Positions 50,528-59,210 of a stretch of DNA of 64,000 bases are shown one piece after another. The DNA is from Wukongibacter sp050859025 (GTDB taxonomy: Bacteria; Bacillota; Clostridia; Peptostreptococcales; Caminicellaceae). The notes under the pieces are model-generated. The model saw nothing but the letters and a program-made list of their open reading frames with translations. It was not told the DNA's origin and ran no database searches. Both the position numbers and the translations under genes were made by a program. Each line of letters starts with the position of its first letter. Position 1 is the first letter of the stretch. The DNA is taken from assembly GCF_050859025.1 (NCBI RefSeq), contig NZ_CP138200.1:4960001-5024000 (forward strand), given 5' to 3'.

Positions 50528-51286
50528 TTATTTAGCAAGCATAATATTTATTTCATAGTTATTGATAGCAGTCATTAATGATTCATCAGGAAGTTTATCA
50601 GTAATAATTATGTCAATCTGTGATAAATCAGCAACCTTGAAGAATCCTTTTTTGCCAAACTTTGAACTATCAATTAATAGAATAACCTGCTCCGCTTGCT
50701 CAATCATCCTTTTCATTATGAAACCATCTTCTTCAAAAGCAACCATTACACCTTGCTCAGTTAGACCACATGTGCCGATAAATGCTTTATCTACATAATA
50801 ATTTGAGAGCATTGAAATAACAGACTGACCATATAGAAAACGCTGCTCTTGGTTTAGTTGACCTCCTAACAAGTGAATACGTAATTCTGGTTTATTTGAA
50901 AGAATATCTGCTTGATTAATTGAATTTGTAATTATTGTGCAATCATCTACTTGCAAAAATTCTGAACAAGCCTGTACAGTCGTAGATGTATCCATAATGA
51001 TTTTATCGCCATTTCTAATCAATGATGCTGCTAGCTTTCCAATAGCTCTTTTTTCCTGAGAGTAATTCTGAAGACGATCTTTATAGCTCTCTATTTCCTT
51101 TGTCAAGGTTGGTAATAGAGCTCCTCCACGTGTTCTAAGAATGGCCCCCCTTTCTTCTAACTTTACCAAATCTCTCCTCGCTGTATCCCTAGAAACATTA
51201 CACAGACTACAGATTTGTTCTACACTGATTCGCTTATGTTTATCTAAATATTCTAATATCATTTGAATTCTTTCTTCTTGGTACAC
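50528..51286 (-). CDS. DeoR-family sugar-responsive repressor
   Basis: A 252-residue regulator with an N-terminal DeoR helix-turn-helix (RISVEQICSLCNVSRDTARR at about 16-35, then DL-KLEERG-I-RTRGGAL) and a C-terminal sugar-phosphate-binding domain of the ISOCOT fold. A GTG start follows GAGGTG. The promoter region shows spaced repeats of TTTTTAAGCA that could be its operator. It is co-transcribed with the Cof phosphatase and probably senses a phosphorylated sugar. Confidence 0.88.
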   Translation of the reverse strand: MYQEERIQMILEYLDKHKRISVEQICSLCNVSRDTARRDLVKLEERGAILRTRGGALLPTLTKEIESYKDRLQNYSQEKRAIGKLAASLIRNGDKIIMDTSTTVQACSEFLQVDDCTIITNSINQADILSNKPELRIHLLGGQLNQEQRFLYGQSVISMLSNYYVDKAFIGTCGLTEQGVMVAFEEDGFIMKRMIEQAEQVILLIDSSKFGKKGFFKVADLSQIDIIITDKLPDESLMTAINNYEINIMLAK

Positions 51287-51318
51287 TATTTTTCACCTCT
51301 GCTTATATTTATAATTCA

Positions 51319-51368
51319 ATTTTAAGCATTTTTAAGTGATTAGTCAAGTATTTTTAAGCATTATTAAG
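51319..51368 (-). promoter_or_regulatory. Promoter and repeated operator of the deoR-cof operon
   Basis: On the minus strand TTGACT (51342-51347) and TAAAAT (51319-51324) are 17 bases apart. The motif TTTTAAGCATTNTTAAG occurs at 51321-51336 and again at 51352-51368, about three helical turns apart, overlapping the -10 and lying just upstream of the -35. Confidence 0.65.
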
Positions 51369-51617
51369 TTTTCATCTGTTTTTAAAATTAAGATTACTTT
51401 AATCATCTTAATTTTTATGATCATAACCAACATAATTAACCTATTTCTTACAAAGTCATGCTTATTACAACTCCAATAAATTCTTGATTTTCTCCCCTCC
51501 CTTTAATTTAAATGCAAATGATAAAATTACCTTGTATAGATAATTGATAGCTGTAAAAAATATAGGGAGTAGTATAGGCAAAAATACTAAAAGCTTGATT
51601 TTTTAAGTCTCAATTAC

Positions 51618-51722
51618 TATAGAGATTCCAGTCAAAACTTTAATTTATACACATCAAAAATTCCTAAGATTCATCGGATATCTTGATATGTATAAATTAG
51701 GATTTACTTAGAACTCTCTATA
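51618..51722. repeat. Palindromic repeat family PR1, copy E
   Basis: A 105-base TATA-ended imperfect palindrome almost identical to the copy at 59666-59769. It ends about ten bases ahead of the ribosome binding site of the next gene, so that gene's transcript must begin within or upstream of the element. Confidence 0.9.
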
Positions 51723-51748
51723 ATAGAATCTTGGAGAAGGTTATATTT

Positions 51749-52303
51749 ATGACAAAAAATAACTGGTTAAACTCTGAATTGGTTTTCTTAACGCTGAGTC
51801 TATCTCTAGCCGTAATAGGATTTTTGGTTAGAAAGCAATATAACTATGTATATAATTCAGTCATCATATACATTGGATATTTACTTTTAATCCATTTGGA
51901 ATATAGAAAGAATTTTAAGGTAAAAAAATGTATCAGGATATTAATTGTTATAACTGTTTTATTACATAACATACTAGGACAATATTTTAATTTTTATAGA
52001 ACAGTAAAGTGGTTTGATAAAGTTCTGCATTTATTTGGAACCTTTTCATTTACATTATTCTTTTACTCAATAATAGAATCGACTATAAAAATCTCACATG
52101 GATCTAAGGTATATACTTTTATAAATATAGCATCAATAGGAATTGCTATTGGTGTCTTTCTTGAGAACATTGAATTTATTTTAGATGTTATTATTAGAAC
52201 TAACAATCAACATGGGGCAAATGATATTAACTTAGATCTAATTTTTAATGTGATTGGAGCAGCTATTGCAGGTCTGCTTTGGACAATTAATAAAAATCAT
52301 TAG
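51749..52303 (+). CDS. Small integral membrane protein (DUF2238/YjdF-like)
   Basis: A 184-residue protein with about six membrane helices. The motifs KWFDKVLHLFGTF near 85 and DLIFNVIGAAIAGLLW near the end resemble those of the DUF2238/YjdF group, whose function is unknown. The ATG at 51749 has GGAGAAGG ten bases upstream. The 5' untranslated region is made largely of repeat copy E. The gene stands alone. Confidence 0.65.
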   Translation: MTKNNWLNSELVFLTLSLSLAVIGFLVRKQYNYVYNSVIIYIGYLLLIHLEYRKNFKVKKCIRILIVITVLLHNILGQYFNFYRTVKWFDKVLHLFGTFSFTLFFYSIIESTIKISHGSKVYTFINIASIGIAIGVFLENIEFILDVIIRTNNQHGANDINLDLIFNVIGAAIAGLLWTINKNH

Positions 52304-52543
52304 AATGGATTTGCTAATTTACCTGTACTCTTTTAATGCAAAGCATATGAAATCACTTCATTTATATCAGCTAATCCCTCTATCAAAGCTAGTCCTTCTT
52401 GAAATTGTGAACTAATTAAATAGAAAAATCCATTCTCTAAATTTACTTTATATTCTTCCAATTTTCTAATTCTATTACAACAAATTAATATAGCTCTTTA
52501 TATACTTTTATTCCGATTCTTTTATAGGGTAACGGACTCCAAA

Positions 52544-52600
52544 TTAGTTGACTAGTAAACTAATTTAAGTTATACTATTATTAGTTTACTAGCATACTAA
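52544..52600 (+). promoter_or_regulatory. Promoter flanked by two MarR-type palindromic operators
   Basis: Two near-perfect 20-base palindromes, TTAGTTGACTAGTAAACTAA (52544-52563) and TTAGTTTACTAGCATACTAA (52581-52600), flank TATACT (52571-52576). TTGACT at 52548-52553 lies inside the first and is 17 bases from the -10. Binding at either site would block polymerase. The MarR protein encoded by the second gene of this operon is the natural ligand. Confidence 0.78.
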
Positions 52601-52620
52601 TTTAGAAAGAGGGTTATTTA

Positions 52621-53550
52621 ATGGGAATGACAAATGTTATAGCTTCAATGCTTCCTAAGATAGATAAATATATTGATGATAATATGTCTGTGATAAAGGC
52701 TAGTGAAAATGCCCATGATGGTCTAATTGTTCCTGAAGTCGTTAAGAAATATGGAGGTGGTAGTATGCAGATTGATGATTTATTAGTCACTCTACCTAAG
52801 ATGATAAGTACCATAATAGAAATGAAAAAAAGTTATAAATCATTAAAGGATAATCCATATTCAAATAGAACAATAATAGACAGTAGCACCCTAGAGGAAC
52901 TGAAATCTTATTCATATACCCTAGGTATTAGCGACATAGGTTTTACAAATATAGATCCGTCTATGATTTTTAGAAACAAAAAAATTCTTTTTAAAAATGC
53001 AATTGTTCTTACTATGGAAATGAAAAGGTCTGCTATTGATTATGCTCCATCCATCAAAACTAAGAATGAAGTATTTAGAACCTATTTAGAATTAGGAAGA
53101 GTCGTAAATAGGATAGCAAGCTTTTTAAGAGAACGAGGTTATAACGCCCAAGCTGGCCCTGCTTTAGGTGGAGATGTAAACTATCCCCTTTTGGCTCAGA
53201 AAGCTGGCTTAGGAGCAATTGGAAAGCATGGCCTCCTAATTTCTCCTCGGTTTGGACCTAGCTTCCGTATCGCTGCGGTTTTTACAGATATAGAAAATCT
53301 ACCTATGGATAAAACCAATGAACATATGTGGATTAACTCCTTCTGTGAAAAGTGTAATCGCTGCGTTAAACAATGTCCTGCCAGTGCAATCCATATGGAC
53401 ACAAAAACCTTTGATGACGGAAGCAAGCAATGTATAGATTATAAAAAGTGTGCGGTTCCCTTCTCAACTAAACATGGTTGTTCTGTCTGTGTGAAGGAAT
53501 GTACTTTCTATAAGAATGATTATTATAAAATTAAGGAGCGCTTTAAATGA
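52621..53550 (+). CDS. QueG-like double 4Fe-4S cluster protein
   Basis: A 309-residue protein. The C-terminal 70 residues hold two iron-sulfur motifs, CEKCNRCVKQCP and CSVCVKECTF with additional cysteines between, as in epoxyqueuosine reductase and reductive-dehalogenase-like oxidoreductases. The middle has the cobalamin/substrate-domain pattern PALGGDVNYPLLAQKAGLGAIGKHGLLI typical of this superfamily. The N-terminal 110 residues are unusual and not QueG-like. Since it is controlled with a MarR regulator, a role in reducing a foreign or redox-active compound is more likely than tRNA modification. Substrate unknown. Confidence 0.82.
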   Translation: MGMTNVIASMLPKIDKYIDDNMSVIKASENAHDGLIVPEVVKKYGGGSMQIDDLLVTLPKMISTIIEMKKSYKSLKDNPYSNRTIIDSSTLEELKSYSYTLGISDIGFTNIDPSMIFRNKKILFKNAIVLTMEMKRSAIDYAPSIKTKNEVFRTYLELGRVVNRIASFLRERGYNAQAGPALGGDVNYPLLAQKAGLGAIGKHGLLISPRFGPSFRIAAVFTDIENLPMDKTNEHMWINSFCEKCNRCVKQCPASAIHMDTKTFDDGSKQCIDYKKCAVPFSTKHGCSVCVKECTFYKNDYYKIKERFK

Positions 53551-53984
53551 ATGCCTTTAATATTGGAAAAAAAATAAGAGGATCAATGAGAAATGTTAAA
53601 GCCTATATAAGTCAAGAACTTAAAAATCACAATATATCTGAAGGACAGTTTGAATATTTCCTCATGATTTACGAAAATGAAGGAATCAATCAAAAAGACT
53701 TAGCTGATTTGATGAACGTTGGTAAGGCTAGTGTAACTAAATCAGCGAAGAAACTGCTTGAAGAAGGTTTAATTGAACGGAAGGTTAATGAAAAAGATCA
53801 AAGAAATTACGGTCTCTATATAAGCGAAAAAGGTAAATCATATTCTGAACTCTTTAAGCTTATATCTACTGAAATAACTAAAACCGTATTTAAAGATTTT
53901 AGTATTGACGAAATAGAAGACCTTCAACACTTACTCAGCAAACTGGAAAAAAACAGCAAGAACTTTAACATGAAAAATGATTAA
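53547..53984 (+). CDS. MarR-family regulator, partner of the Fe-S protein
   Basis: A 145-residue winged-helix protein: INQKDLADLMNVGKASVTKS is the recognition region (around 50-70) and the wing is ERKVNEKDQRNYGLYISEKG. Its ATG overlaps the stop of the Fe-S protein gene by four bases. Two palindromes at the operon promoter are its likely binding sites, giving autorepression. Confidence 0.88.
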   Translation: MNAFNIGKKIRGSMRNVKAYISQELKNHNISEGQFEYFLMIYENEGINQKDLADLMNVGKASVTKSAKKLLEEGLIERKVNEKDQRNYGLYISEKGKSYSELFKLISTEITKTVFKDFSIDEIEDLQHLLSKLEKNSKNFNMKND

Positions 53985-54098
53985 AACGAAAATTCTTAGA
54001 ATTCCTACGTTTTAATCATACTTTACTTCCAAAATACCTTTGCCTTCTTATCTTCTTTCAAATCTGGCATGAAGTATCCTATACCTGCTATTCTTGAT

Positions 54099-54135
54099 AA
54101 AAAAACTCATAGTATATTTACACTATGAGTTTCAA
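54099..54135 (-). terminator. Terminator of the DUF2000 gene
   Basis: Stem AAACTCATAGT / ACTATGAGTTT, followed on the minus strand by seven T residues. It also separates the convergent marR gene. Confidence 0.85.
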
Positions 54136-54143
54136 AAGTATCT

Positions 54144-54551
54144 CTATCTTAACATTTTTAGGTTACCAGTGAGCTTATTAACCTTTTTCTTCGGTCCATA
54201 AATACATAGTCCTAAATAATTTATCTGAGCCTTATCACTTGAAGCAAGTTTTATTTCATAGTCATCATAACTCAGGGATTTTTGTGCTACATCATTAAAT
54301 CCTATTATTTTTAAGTCCTGATTATCTTTTTCTAATATTTCATCATATTTATCCTTTAATTCTTCTTTAGATAGAGCTAAAATGGGTATGGGAATATTTG
54401 TAATACCCTCATGTACTCTTCCATTAATGTCTTTTAATTTCTTCCCTATTAAGTCCTTTGTCTCACTAGCAAGGCTAATACCTAAGGCAGCCGCAGTATT
54501 TGCTATGAGTCCAATAGGTAGATCCTTATCAATTATCATTACACATTTCAT
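54144..54551 (-). CDS. DUF2000-family protein
   Basis: A 135-residue protein whose start CVMIIDKDLPIGLIANTAAALGISLA is characteristic of DUF2000 (PF09391), a fold related to peptidyl-tRNA hydrolase II. The molecular function is not established. AGGAGG precedes the ATG. The divergent or upstream AraC regulator at 54632 is on the same strand and may or may not control it. Confidence 0.82.
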   Translation of the reverse strand: MKCVMIIDKDLPIGLIANTAAALGISLASETKDLIGKKLKDINGRVHEGITNIPIPILALSKEELKDKYDEILEKDNQDLKIIGFNDVAQKSLSYDDYEIKLASSDKAQINYLGLCIYGPKKKVNKLTGNLKMLR

Positions 54552-54631
54552 TTCAATACCTCCTATTTTGCTTTTTTAACAAAATTATAAAGGTATTATT
54601 ATGGTTTTTATTGTACGATATTGATAGCTAA

Positions 54632-55417
54632 TTAGTGAATAGCTTTATAATACTGCAGTGGTGTTATCCCATGAGCTTTTTTAAACTCTCTGGTGAAATG
54701 AGCTTGATCATAAAAACCTGCCTTTAGTGCAATATCAACTATATTATTACTCCTTTTTAGTAATTCTTTTCCATAATCAACCTTTAGTTGTAATTGATAA
54801 GCATTTGGTGTCGTGTTAAACTTACTTTTGAAATTTCTGATTAGAGAAAATTTATTAATGTCAAATTCAGCCTCCATATCCTTTAATTGAATAGTATCAA
54901 GAAAGTGCTCTTCAATATATTTTTTTATCAAGTTCATTTTTTTACTGCTTTGGAATTGTATATCTATATCACATTTACTGAATAATTCATTAAGTGTATT
55001 TGTTAATTCCACTTCCTTATCAAATGAACTAACATTACTCTTCAGAAGATTTGAAAGATCTTTAATTTGCTCAAATTCATCATCACCTAATCTTTTTATC
55101 CCAATTGAATTTTTTACAACAGAATTGTTACAAATTCCCTTGCAAAACTCATTATCTATATAAATCATTGTAAACTCCCAGTTATTGATATCCTCTGGCT
55201 GGCATATATGACTTACATATGGATATATAATCACGGCCTCACCGGCTTCCATATGATATTCTTCTCCATTAACATTTAGTATAGTTGCCCCTTTTTTGAT
55301 GTATCCAATTGATAACTCATGGTGAAGATGACTTTTATATGCGTGTAAATCATCACAACAAGTCTTAACTTCAATCATATCAAATGACTCTTCCCTATAA
55401 TACTCTATCCCTTTCAT
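54632..55417 (-). CDS. AraC-family regulator with Cupin-type sensor
   Basis: A 261-residue activator. An N-terminal cupin-like AraC_binding domain (HHELSIGYIKKGATILNVNG; YPYVSHICQPED) is followed by two helix-turn-helices (INKFSLIRNFKSKFNTTPNAY near 190 and NIVDIALKAGFYDQAHFTREFKK near 230). The ATG at 55417 is nine bases after GAGG and is preferred to a GTG two codons upstream. It may control the DUF2000 gene, 80 bases downstream, but no operator was found. Confidence 0.85.
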   Translation of the reverse strand: MKGIEYYREESFDMIEVKTCCDDLHAYKSHLHHELSIGYIKKGATILNVNGEEYHMEAGEAVIIYPYVSHICQPEDINNWEFTMIYIDNEFCKGICNNSVVKNSIGIKRLGDDEFEQIKDLSNLLKSNVSSFDKEVELTNTLNELFSKCDIDIQFQSSKKMNLIKKYIEEHFLDTIQLKDMEAEFDINKFSLIRNFKSKFNTTPNAYQLQLKVDYGKELLKRSNNIVDIALKAGFYDQAHFTREFKKAHGITPLQYYKAIH

Positions 55418-55565
55418 AAGCACCGCCTCATAAAGATATATAGCTTCATTATATCATCTATTTTATATTCACTATATTATCAATATAGTGCTACTTTTTA
55501 CAATACTTCTTAATCTAATTCAAGTAAAAAAACAGGTATAATATATTTTATTAATTAGAAGATAC

Positions 55566-55602
55566 AAAAGCTAGTAAAATCAATTGGCTTCTACTAGCTT
55601 TT
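55566..55602 (-). terminator. Terminator of the thiMED operon
   Basis: Perfect 11-base-pair stem AAAAGCTAGTA / TACTAGCTTTT, followed on the minus strand by TGTATC. It lies 70 bases after the thiD stop. Confidence 0.65.
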
Positions 55603-55673
55603 CTAAACTTTTATACTAATTTTAATGTCAAGAACTTAGTTATTAAAAAAACGTTGTGAAAAATATCCGTCTC

Positions 55674-56468
55674 TTAAATCTTTGATCGAACCATCTTATA
55701 GCAATGGTTCAATGGACCACGCCCTTTCCCCAAATCCATTTTATCTTCAATCGCACCTGTAATAAATGCCTTGCTGCGTCTAGCACTCTCTTCTACGCTG
55801 TATCCCAAAGCGAGATTACTTGCAATAGCAGAAGAAAGAGTACAGCCAGTCCCATGGGTATTGGGATTTTCTACACGATGTCCTTCAATCCAATGATATT
55901 GACCATTCATGTAAAGTAGATCAGTTGCATGTTCTTTTAAATGTCCACCTTTGATTAAAACATCCCCATTTACCATTTCACTTATTTTCTTAGCTGCAAC
56001 TATCATATCCTCAGCCGTTTCAATCTTCATATCACTCAGCAAAGCCGCCTCATGTAGATTAGGTGTTATCACCGTTGCCATTGGCAGCAGCTTTGTACGA
56101 AGGATCGTCATGGCCGCCTTTTCCAAGAGCAAGCTACCAGAAGTTGACACCATCACTGGATCTATAACTACATGTTCAGGTCCATAATTCCTTAGCCCCT
56201 TAACAATGATTTCTATAATATCACTCGAAGAGACCATACCAATCTTAACGCTATCAGGAGGTATATCCGTAAATATACAATCTATTTGAGCCTTTACAAA
56301 CTCTGGTCTGCAGTTTTCTATCCCATAAACACCCGTAGTATTTTGAGCCGTTAATGCCGTTATTACACTCATGCCATAACAGCCATGAGCCATAAAGGTC
56401 TTTAAATCTGCTTGAATACCCGCACCACCACTACAATCTGACCCCGCAATGGTCAAAACTGTCTTCAT
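55674..56468 (-). CDS. thiD: Hydroxymethylpyrimidine/phosphomethylpyrimidine kinase ThiD
   Basis: A 264-residue ribokinase-fold enzyme that phosphorylates HMP and HMP-P in thiamine biosynthesis and salvage. Landmarks are TIAGSDCSGGAGIQADLKTF at residues 5-24, DPVMVSTSG near 106 and the anion-hole region NTHGTGCTLSSAIASNLA near 205 with the catalytic aspartate-equivalent cysteine loop of the family. It overlaps thiE by four bases and is the last gene behind the TPP riboswitch. Confidence 0.95.
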   Translation of the reverse strand: MKTVLTIAGSDCSGGAGIQADLKTFMAHGCYGMSVITALTAQNTTGVYGIENCRPEFVKAQIDCIFTDIPPDSVKIGMVSSSDIIEIIVKGLRNYGPEHVVIDPVMVSTSGSLLLEKAAMTILRTKLLPMATVITPNLHEAALLSDMKIETAEDMIVAAKKISEMVNGDVLIKGGHLKEHATDLLYMNGQYHWIEGHRVENPNTHGTGCTLSSAIASNLALGYSVEESARRSKAFITGAIEDKMDLGKGRGPLNHCYKMVRSKI

Positions 56469-57124
56469 AGCTCCTCCCTCACTTTACAAAATAATGTGTC
56501 ACATTGCTTGCGTAAATCCTTTGCCGCACTTCCACAATCCATTTTTGATAAGATAGCAGAAACCACTGCAACACCACAAATGCCACTGGCTTGAAGTCGT
56601 ACAATATTTTCTATATCAATACCTCCAATAGCCACAACAGGTACATCAACAGTATCACAAATCTGACGAAGAGTCTCAATGTCAACGGCCTTTGCGTCAC
56701 CCTTTGTAGTCGTTGGAAACATAGCCCCAACACCTAAGTAGTCGGCACCTTCTCTGACAGCACTAAGAGCCTCTTTTACTGTGCGAACAGAAACTCCAAT
56801 TATTTTATTGTCACCAAGACGCTTACGTGTTTCAGCAACCCCGTCATCATCCTGTCCAATATGCACACCATCTGCATCACAAGCAATGGCAATATCAACA
56901 TCATCATTTATAACTAAAGGTACTTGGTAATCCACCGCAATAGATTTCATTTCCTTAGCTAGCCCTAAAAAAGCATCCTTATCCAAATGTTTTTCACGCA
57001 GCTGTAAAAAAGTCACACCATTTTTAAGACTGTCTTCTACCTGCTGACATAGACCCTTCTCATTGGTCCAGGAACGATCGGTCACCAAGTATAATCTCAG
57101 TTTATTCTTCAATGAATTCAACAC
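56465..57124 (-). CDS. thiE: Thiamine-phosphate synthase ThiE
   Basis: Joins HMP-PP and thiazole phosphate to make thiamine phosphate. A TIM-barrel of about 219 residues, with LRLYLVTDRSW at the start, LQLREKHLD near 42, DGVHIGQDD near 88 and the phosphate-binding VGAMFPTTTK and VAIGGI loops. The start is uncertain: an ATG at 57145 lies inside thiM, while a GTG at 57124 sits six bases after GAGAGG and is preferred. It overlaps thiM by 23 bases and thiD by four. Confidence 0.93.
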   Translation of the reverse strand: MLNSLKNKLRLYLVTDRSWTNEKGLCQQVEDSLKNGVTFLQLREKHLDKDAFLGLAKEMKSIAVDYQVPLVINDDVDIAIACDADGVHIGQDDDGVAETRKRLGDNKIIGVSVRTVKEALSAVREGADYLGVGAMFPTTTKGDAKAVDIETLRQICDTVDVPVVAIGGIDIENIVRLQASGICGVAVVSAILSKMDCGSAAKDLRKQCDTLFCKVREEL

Positions 57125-57932
57125 GTTCACCCTCTCTAAGTTCATCTTCTGTCATTAATCCAACCTTGTCTAATAGATACAGGCGAAAATGACCTGTTCC
57201 CTCGCCTCGCTTCAATACCTTTTCACCAGCAATTTCTCCTGCAAGCCCCATATGAGTAATAGCATGGACAGCAGCTTCAAAGACCTTATTGGGTTGTCCG
57301 CCACAATAAGTTGCAATCATACTTCCAAGCATACAGCCTGTTCCTGTTATCTTTGCCATCAATGGATGACCGTTACGGCATAGTGCCACTTTTTTGCCAT
57401 CTGTAATAATATCAATAGCTCCTGTCATTGCAACAACACTATTAAATTTTAGAGCCGCTTTTTTTGAAAATGCAATGGTTGAATCCAAGGTATCGTCGGT
57501 TATGATATCCTCTTCCTGAACATCAACTCCACCGGTAGTTCTTGTATTGTTATAAAGAGCACGAATTTCTGAGCTATTCCCTTTAATTACTGCAAAATCT
57601 ATGGTCTCTAGCAATTTACCTGCTGTTTCGTTACGCAGTGTAGAGGCCCCAACTCCAACGGGATCTAAGATAACTGGCTTTCCAAGACTATTGGCTTTTT
57701 TTCCTGCTATCATCATAGACTCTACCGTTCTTGTATTCAAAGTTCCTATGTTTAAGTAAAGAGCACTACTGATGGTTACTATCTCCTCTACTTCCTTTGC
57801 ATCATCTGCCATCAACGGTGCGCCCCCAGTCGCCAGAATAATATTGGCACAATCATTTACAGTTACATAATTAGTAATATTATGAACCAAGGGGGTTGTT
57901 TCTCTAACCCTTTTCAGCATTTTCCCTAACAT
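57102..57932 (-). CDS. thiM: Hydroxyethylthiazole kinase ThiM
   Basis: A 276-residue ribokinase-like enzyme that salvages thiazole alcohol. Motifs PLVHNITNYVTVNDCANI (14-31), GAPLMADD near 37, LDPVGVGAS near 89 and the catalytic cysteine in KITGTGCMLGSM near 196. First gene of thiM-thiE-thiD behind a TPP riboswitch. The operon holds salvage functions and ThiE but no ThiC or ThiG, so in this window it is a salvage set. Confidence 0.95.
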   Translation of the reverse strand: MLGKMLKRVRETTPLVHNITNYVTVNDCANIILATGGAPLMADDAKEVEEIVTISSALYLNIGTLNTRTVESMMIAGKKANSLGKPVILDPVGVGASTLRNETAGKLLETIDFAVIKGNSSEIRALYNNTRTTGGVDVQEEDIITDDTLDSTIAFSKKAALKFNSVVAMTGAIDIITDGKKVALCRNGHPLMAKITGTGCMLGSMIATYCGGQPNKVFEAAVHAITHMGLAGEIAGEKVLKRGEGTGHFRLYLLDKVGLMTEDELREGERVEFIEE

Positions 57933-58095
57933 GATTCTCCTCCTTTATCAATTATATAACTCATTTCCAAAAATCCCCTTTCATTCTTATATACTTTTGG
58001 AAATCTCTACACAATATGCTATTGCTGTGAAAAATCCTCACAAAGTCTTTCTAAAGGTAAACAGGATTTATCCATAACAAAATTCACATATCAAA

Positions 58096-58127
58096 CAAAA
58101 AACGTGCTACAAAAGGTAGCACGTTAA
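58096..58127 (-). terminator. Terminator of the TPP riboswitch
   Basis: On the minus strand a perfect stem AACGTGCTACC-type (GTGCTAC / GTAGCAC plus A-T pairs) with loop TTTT is followed by six T residues, between the aptamer and thiM. Confidence 0.92.
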
Positions 58128-58145
58128 AAAAACATGTTTTAAAAT

Positions 58146-58243
58146 CATTTCCTTACGCTGGCATTACCCATGTCAAGTTAAAGGGTCTACATCATATTAG
58201 ATGTACTCTCAGCCTGATTACACAAGCTCCCCACATCTATAAA
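58146..58243 (-). promoter_or_regulatory. TPP riboswitch (THI element)
   Basis: On the minus strand the conserved blocks are in order: GGGGAGC, CAGGCTGAGA, the variable hairpin, AGACCCTTTAACTTGA and GGTAATGCCAGCGTAAGGAA. A terminator follows at 58096-58127. Thiamine pyrophosphate should cause early termination and shut down thiM-thiE-thiD. Confidence 0.96.
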
Positions 58244-58510
58244 ATTATAGTTCATTATACCTCTTTTTATCCCATGCATCAAGCCTTTTTAACCAATCAT
58301 TTTCGGTCAAAGATGGCATTTTCTTAAAAATCATGAGACTATTGGAGTAGTTTTGAGATTAGAAACAATTTTCACCATATCCATTTACAAAGATTTTATT
58401 TAAATATAATTCTTCACCAAAATATAGTTTCTTCTCTTCATCGGAATAATCTAAGTATGGATTTCAGTAGTATGTTTATAATCCCTTCACAGACTCTTCA
58501 TATATCATCA

Positions 58511-58945
58511 TTATTTTTCAAGCTCCATTATATATTCTGGTTCATTAGTTTCTTCATTGAGTTGCTCATATTTCACAGTAAATCCAACTTGTTTATAGAA
58601 ACCAACTGCTTGATTATTTTCTTTATAAACTGCTAGTTTTAAACGATCATATATTCTCCTTAAATATTCAATCAATTTTCTTCCTATTCCCCGTCCTTGA
58701 CAATTGATATCTACAAACAATGCTCCTATATATTCTCCGCCTATTATGCTGATGAATCCTTTTATTTGACTTTCTTCTAAGTATACATAGGTCTCGGCCA
58801 GAGGAATATATTTTTCTTTTACAACATTAAAGTTCTTTAACCAATATTCAGTTGGAATAAATTCGTGGGCTTTAATAGTTGCTTTCTTCCAAATATTCAT
58901 GATATTATTAACTTCTTCTACATTTAAATTCAATTTTCTTATCAT
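58511..58945 (-). CDS. GNAT-family N-acetyltransferase
   Basis: A 144-residue acetyltransferase. The acetyl-CoA binding motif A is CQGRGIGRKLIEY near 88-100 (R/Q-x-x-G-x-G/A), followed by LAVYKENNQAVGFYKQVGF, the typical motif B. The ATG at 58945 has GGAGG eight bases upstream, and a TTG five codons before is less likely. The acceptor substrate is unknown. The sequence is of the YiaC-like small GNAT group. Confidence 0.87.
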   Translation of the reverse strand: MIRKLNLNVEEVNNIMNIWKKATIKAHEFIPTEYWLKNFNVVKEKYIPLAETYVYLEESQIKGFISIIGGEYIGALFVDINCQGRGIGRKLIEYLRRIYDRLKLAVYKENNQAVGFYKQVGFTVKYEQLNEETNEPEYIMELEK

Positions 58946-59033
58946 AGTAATATCCTCCAAGTTCGTATTATTTCTTATTCTACAATGAAGATATCATTTT
59001 CCACTAGATAGATTAATAAGTTATTTTAAATAT

Positions 59034-59058
59034 AAAAAACTGTGGAATTGATCCACAG
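59034..59058 (-). terminator. Intrinsic terminator-like hairpin upstream of the GNAT gene
   Basis: On the minus strand stem CTGTGGA / TCCACAG with a five-base loop is followed by six T residues. It lies about 90 bases ahead of the GNAT start codon, where no upstream minus-strand gene exists, so it may be an attenuator or a leftover of a lost gene. Confidence 0.5.
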
Positions 59059-59210
59059 CTTAAATTCAAATACTATATTATAGAAAAAAATAGCGTATCC
59101 CTACAGTTTTGCACTGAAAAATATACCTTTATTTAATCTATATATGGTAATGTTTAATGAGTGGATATATCATCTTCATAGCTATTTAGAATTAATAGCA
59201 TCATAAACAA

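Noticed and set aside
52621..53550. Housekeeping epoxyqueuosine reductase QueG
   Set aside because: Only the C-terminal part resembles QueG. The N-terminal 110 residues differ, and the gene is tied to a MarR regulator with operators, which is unusual for a tRNA-modification enzyme.
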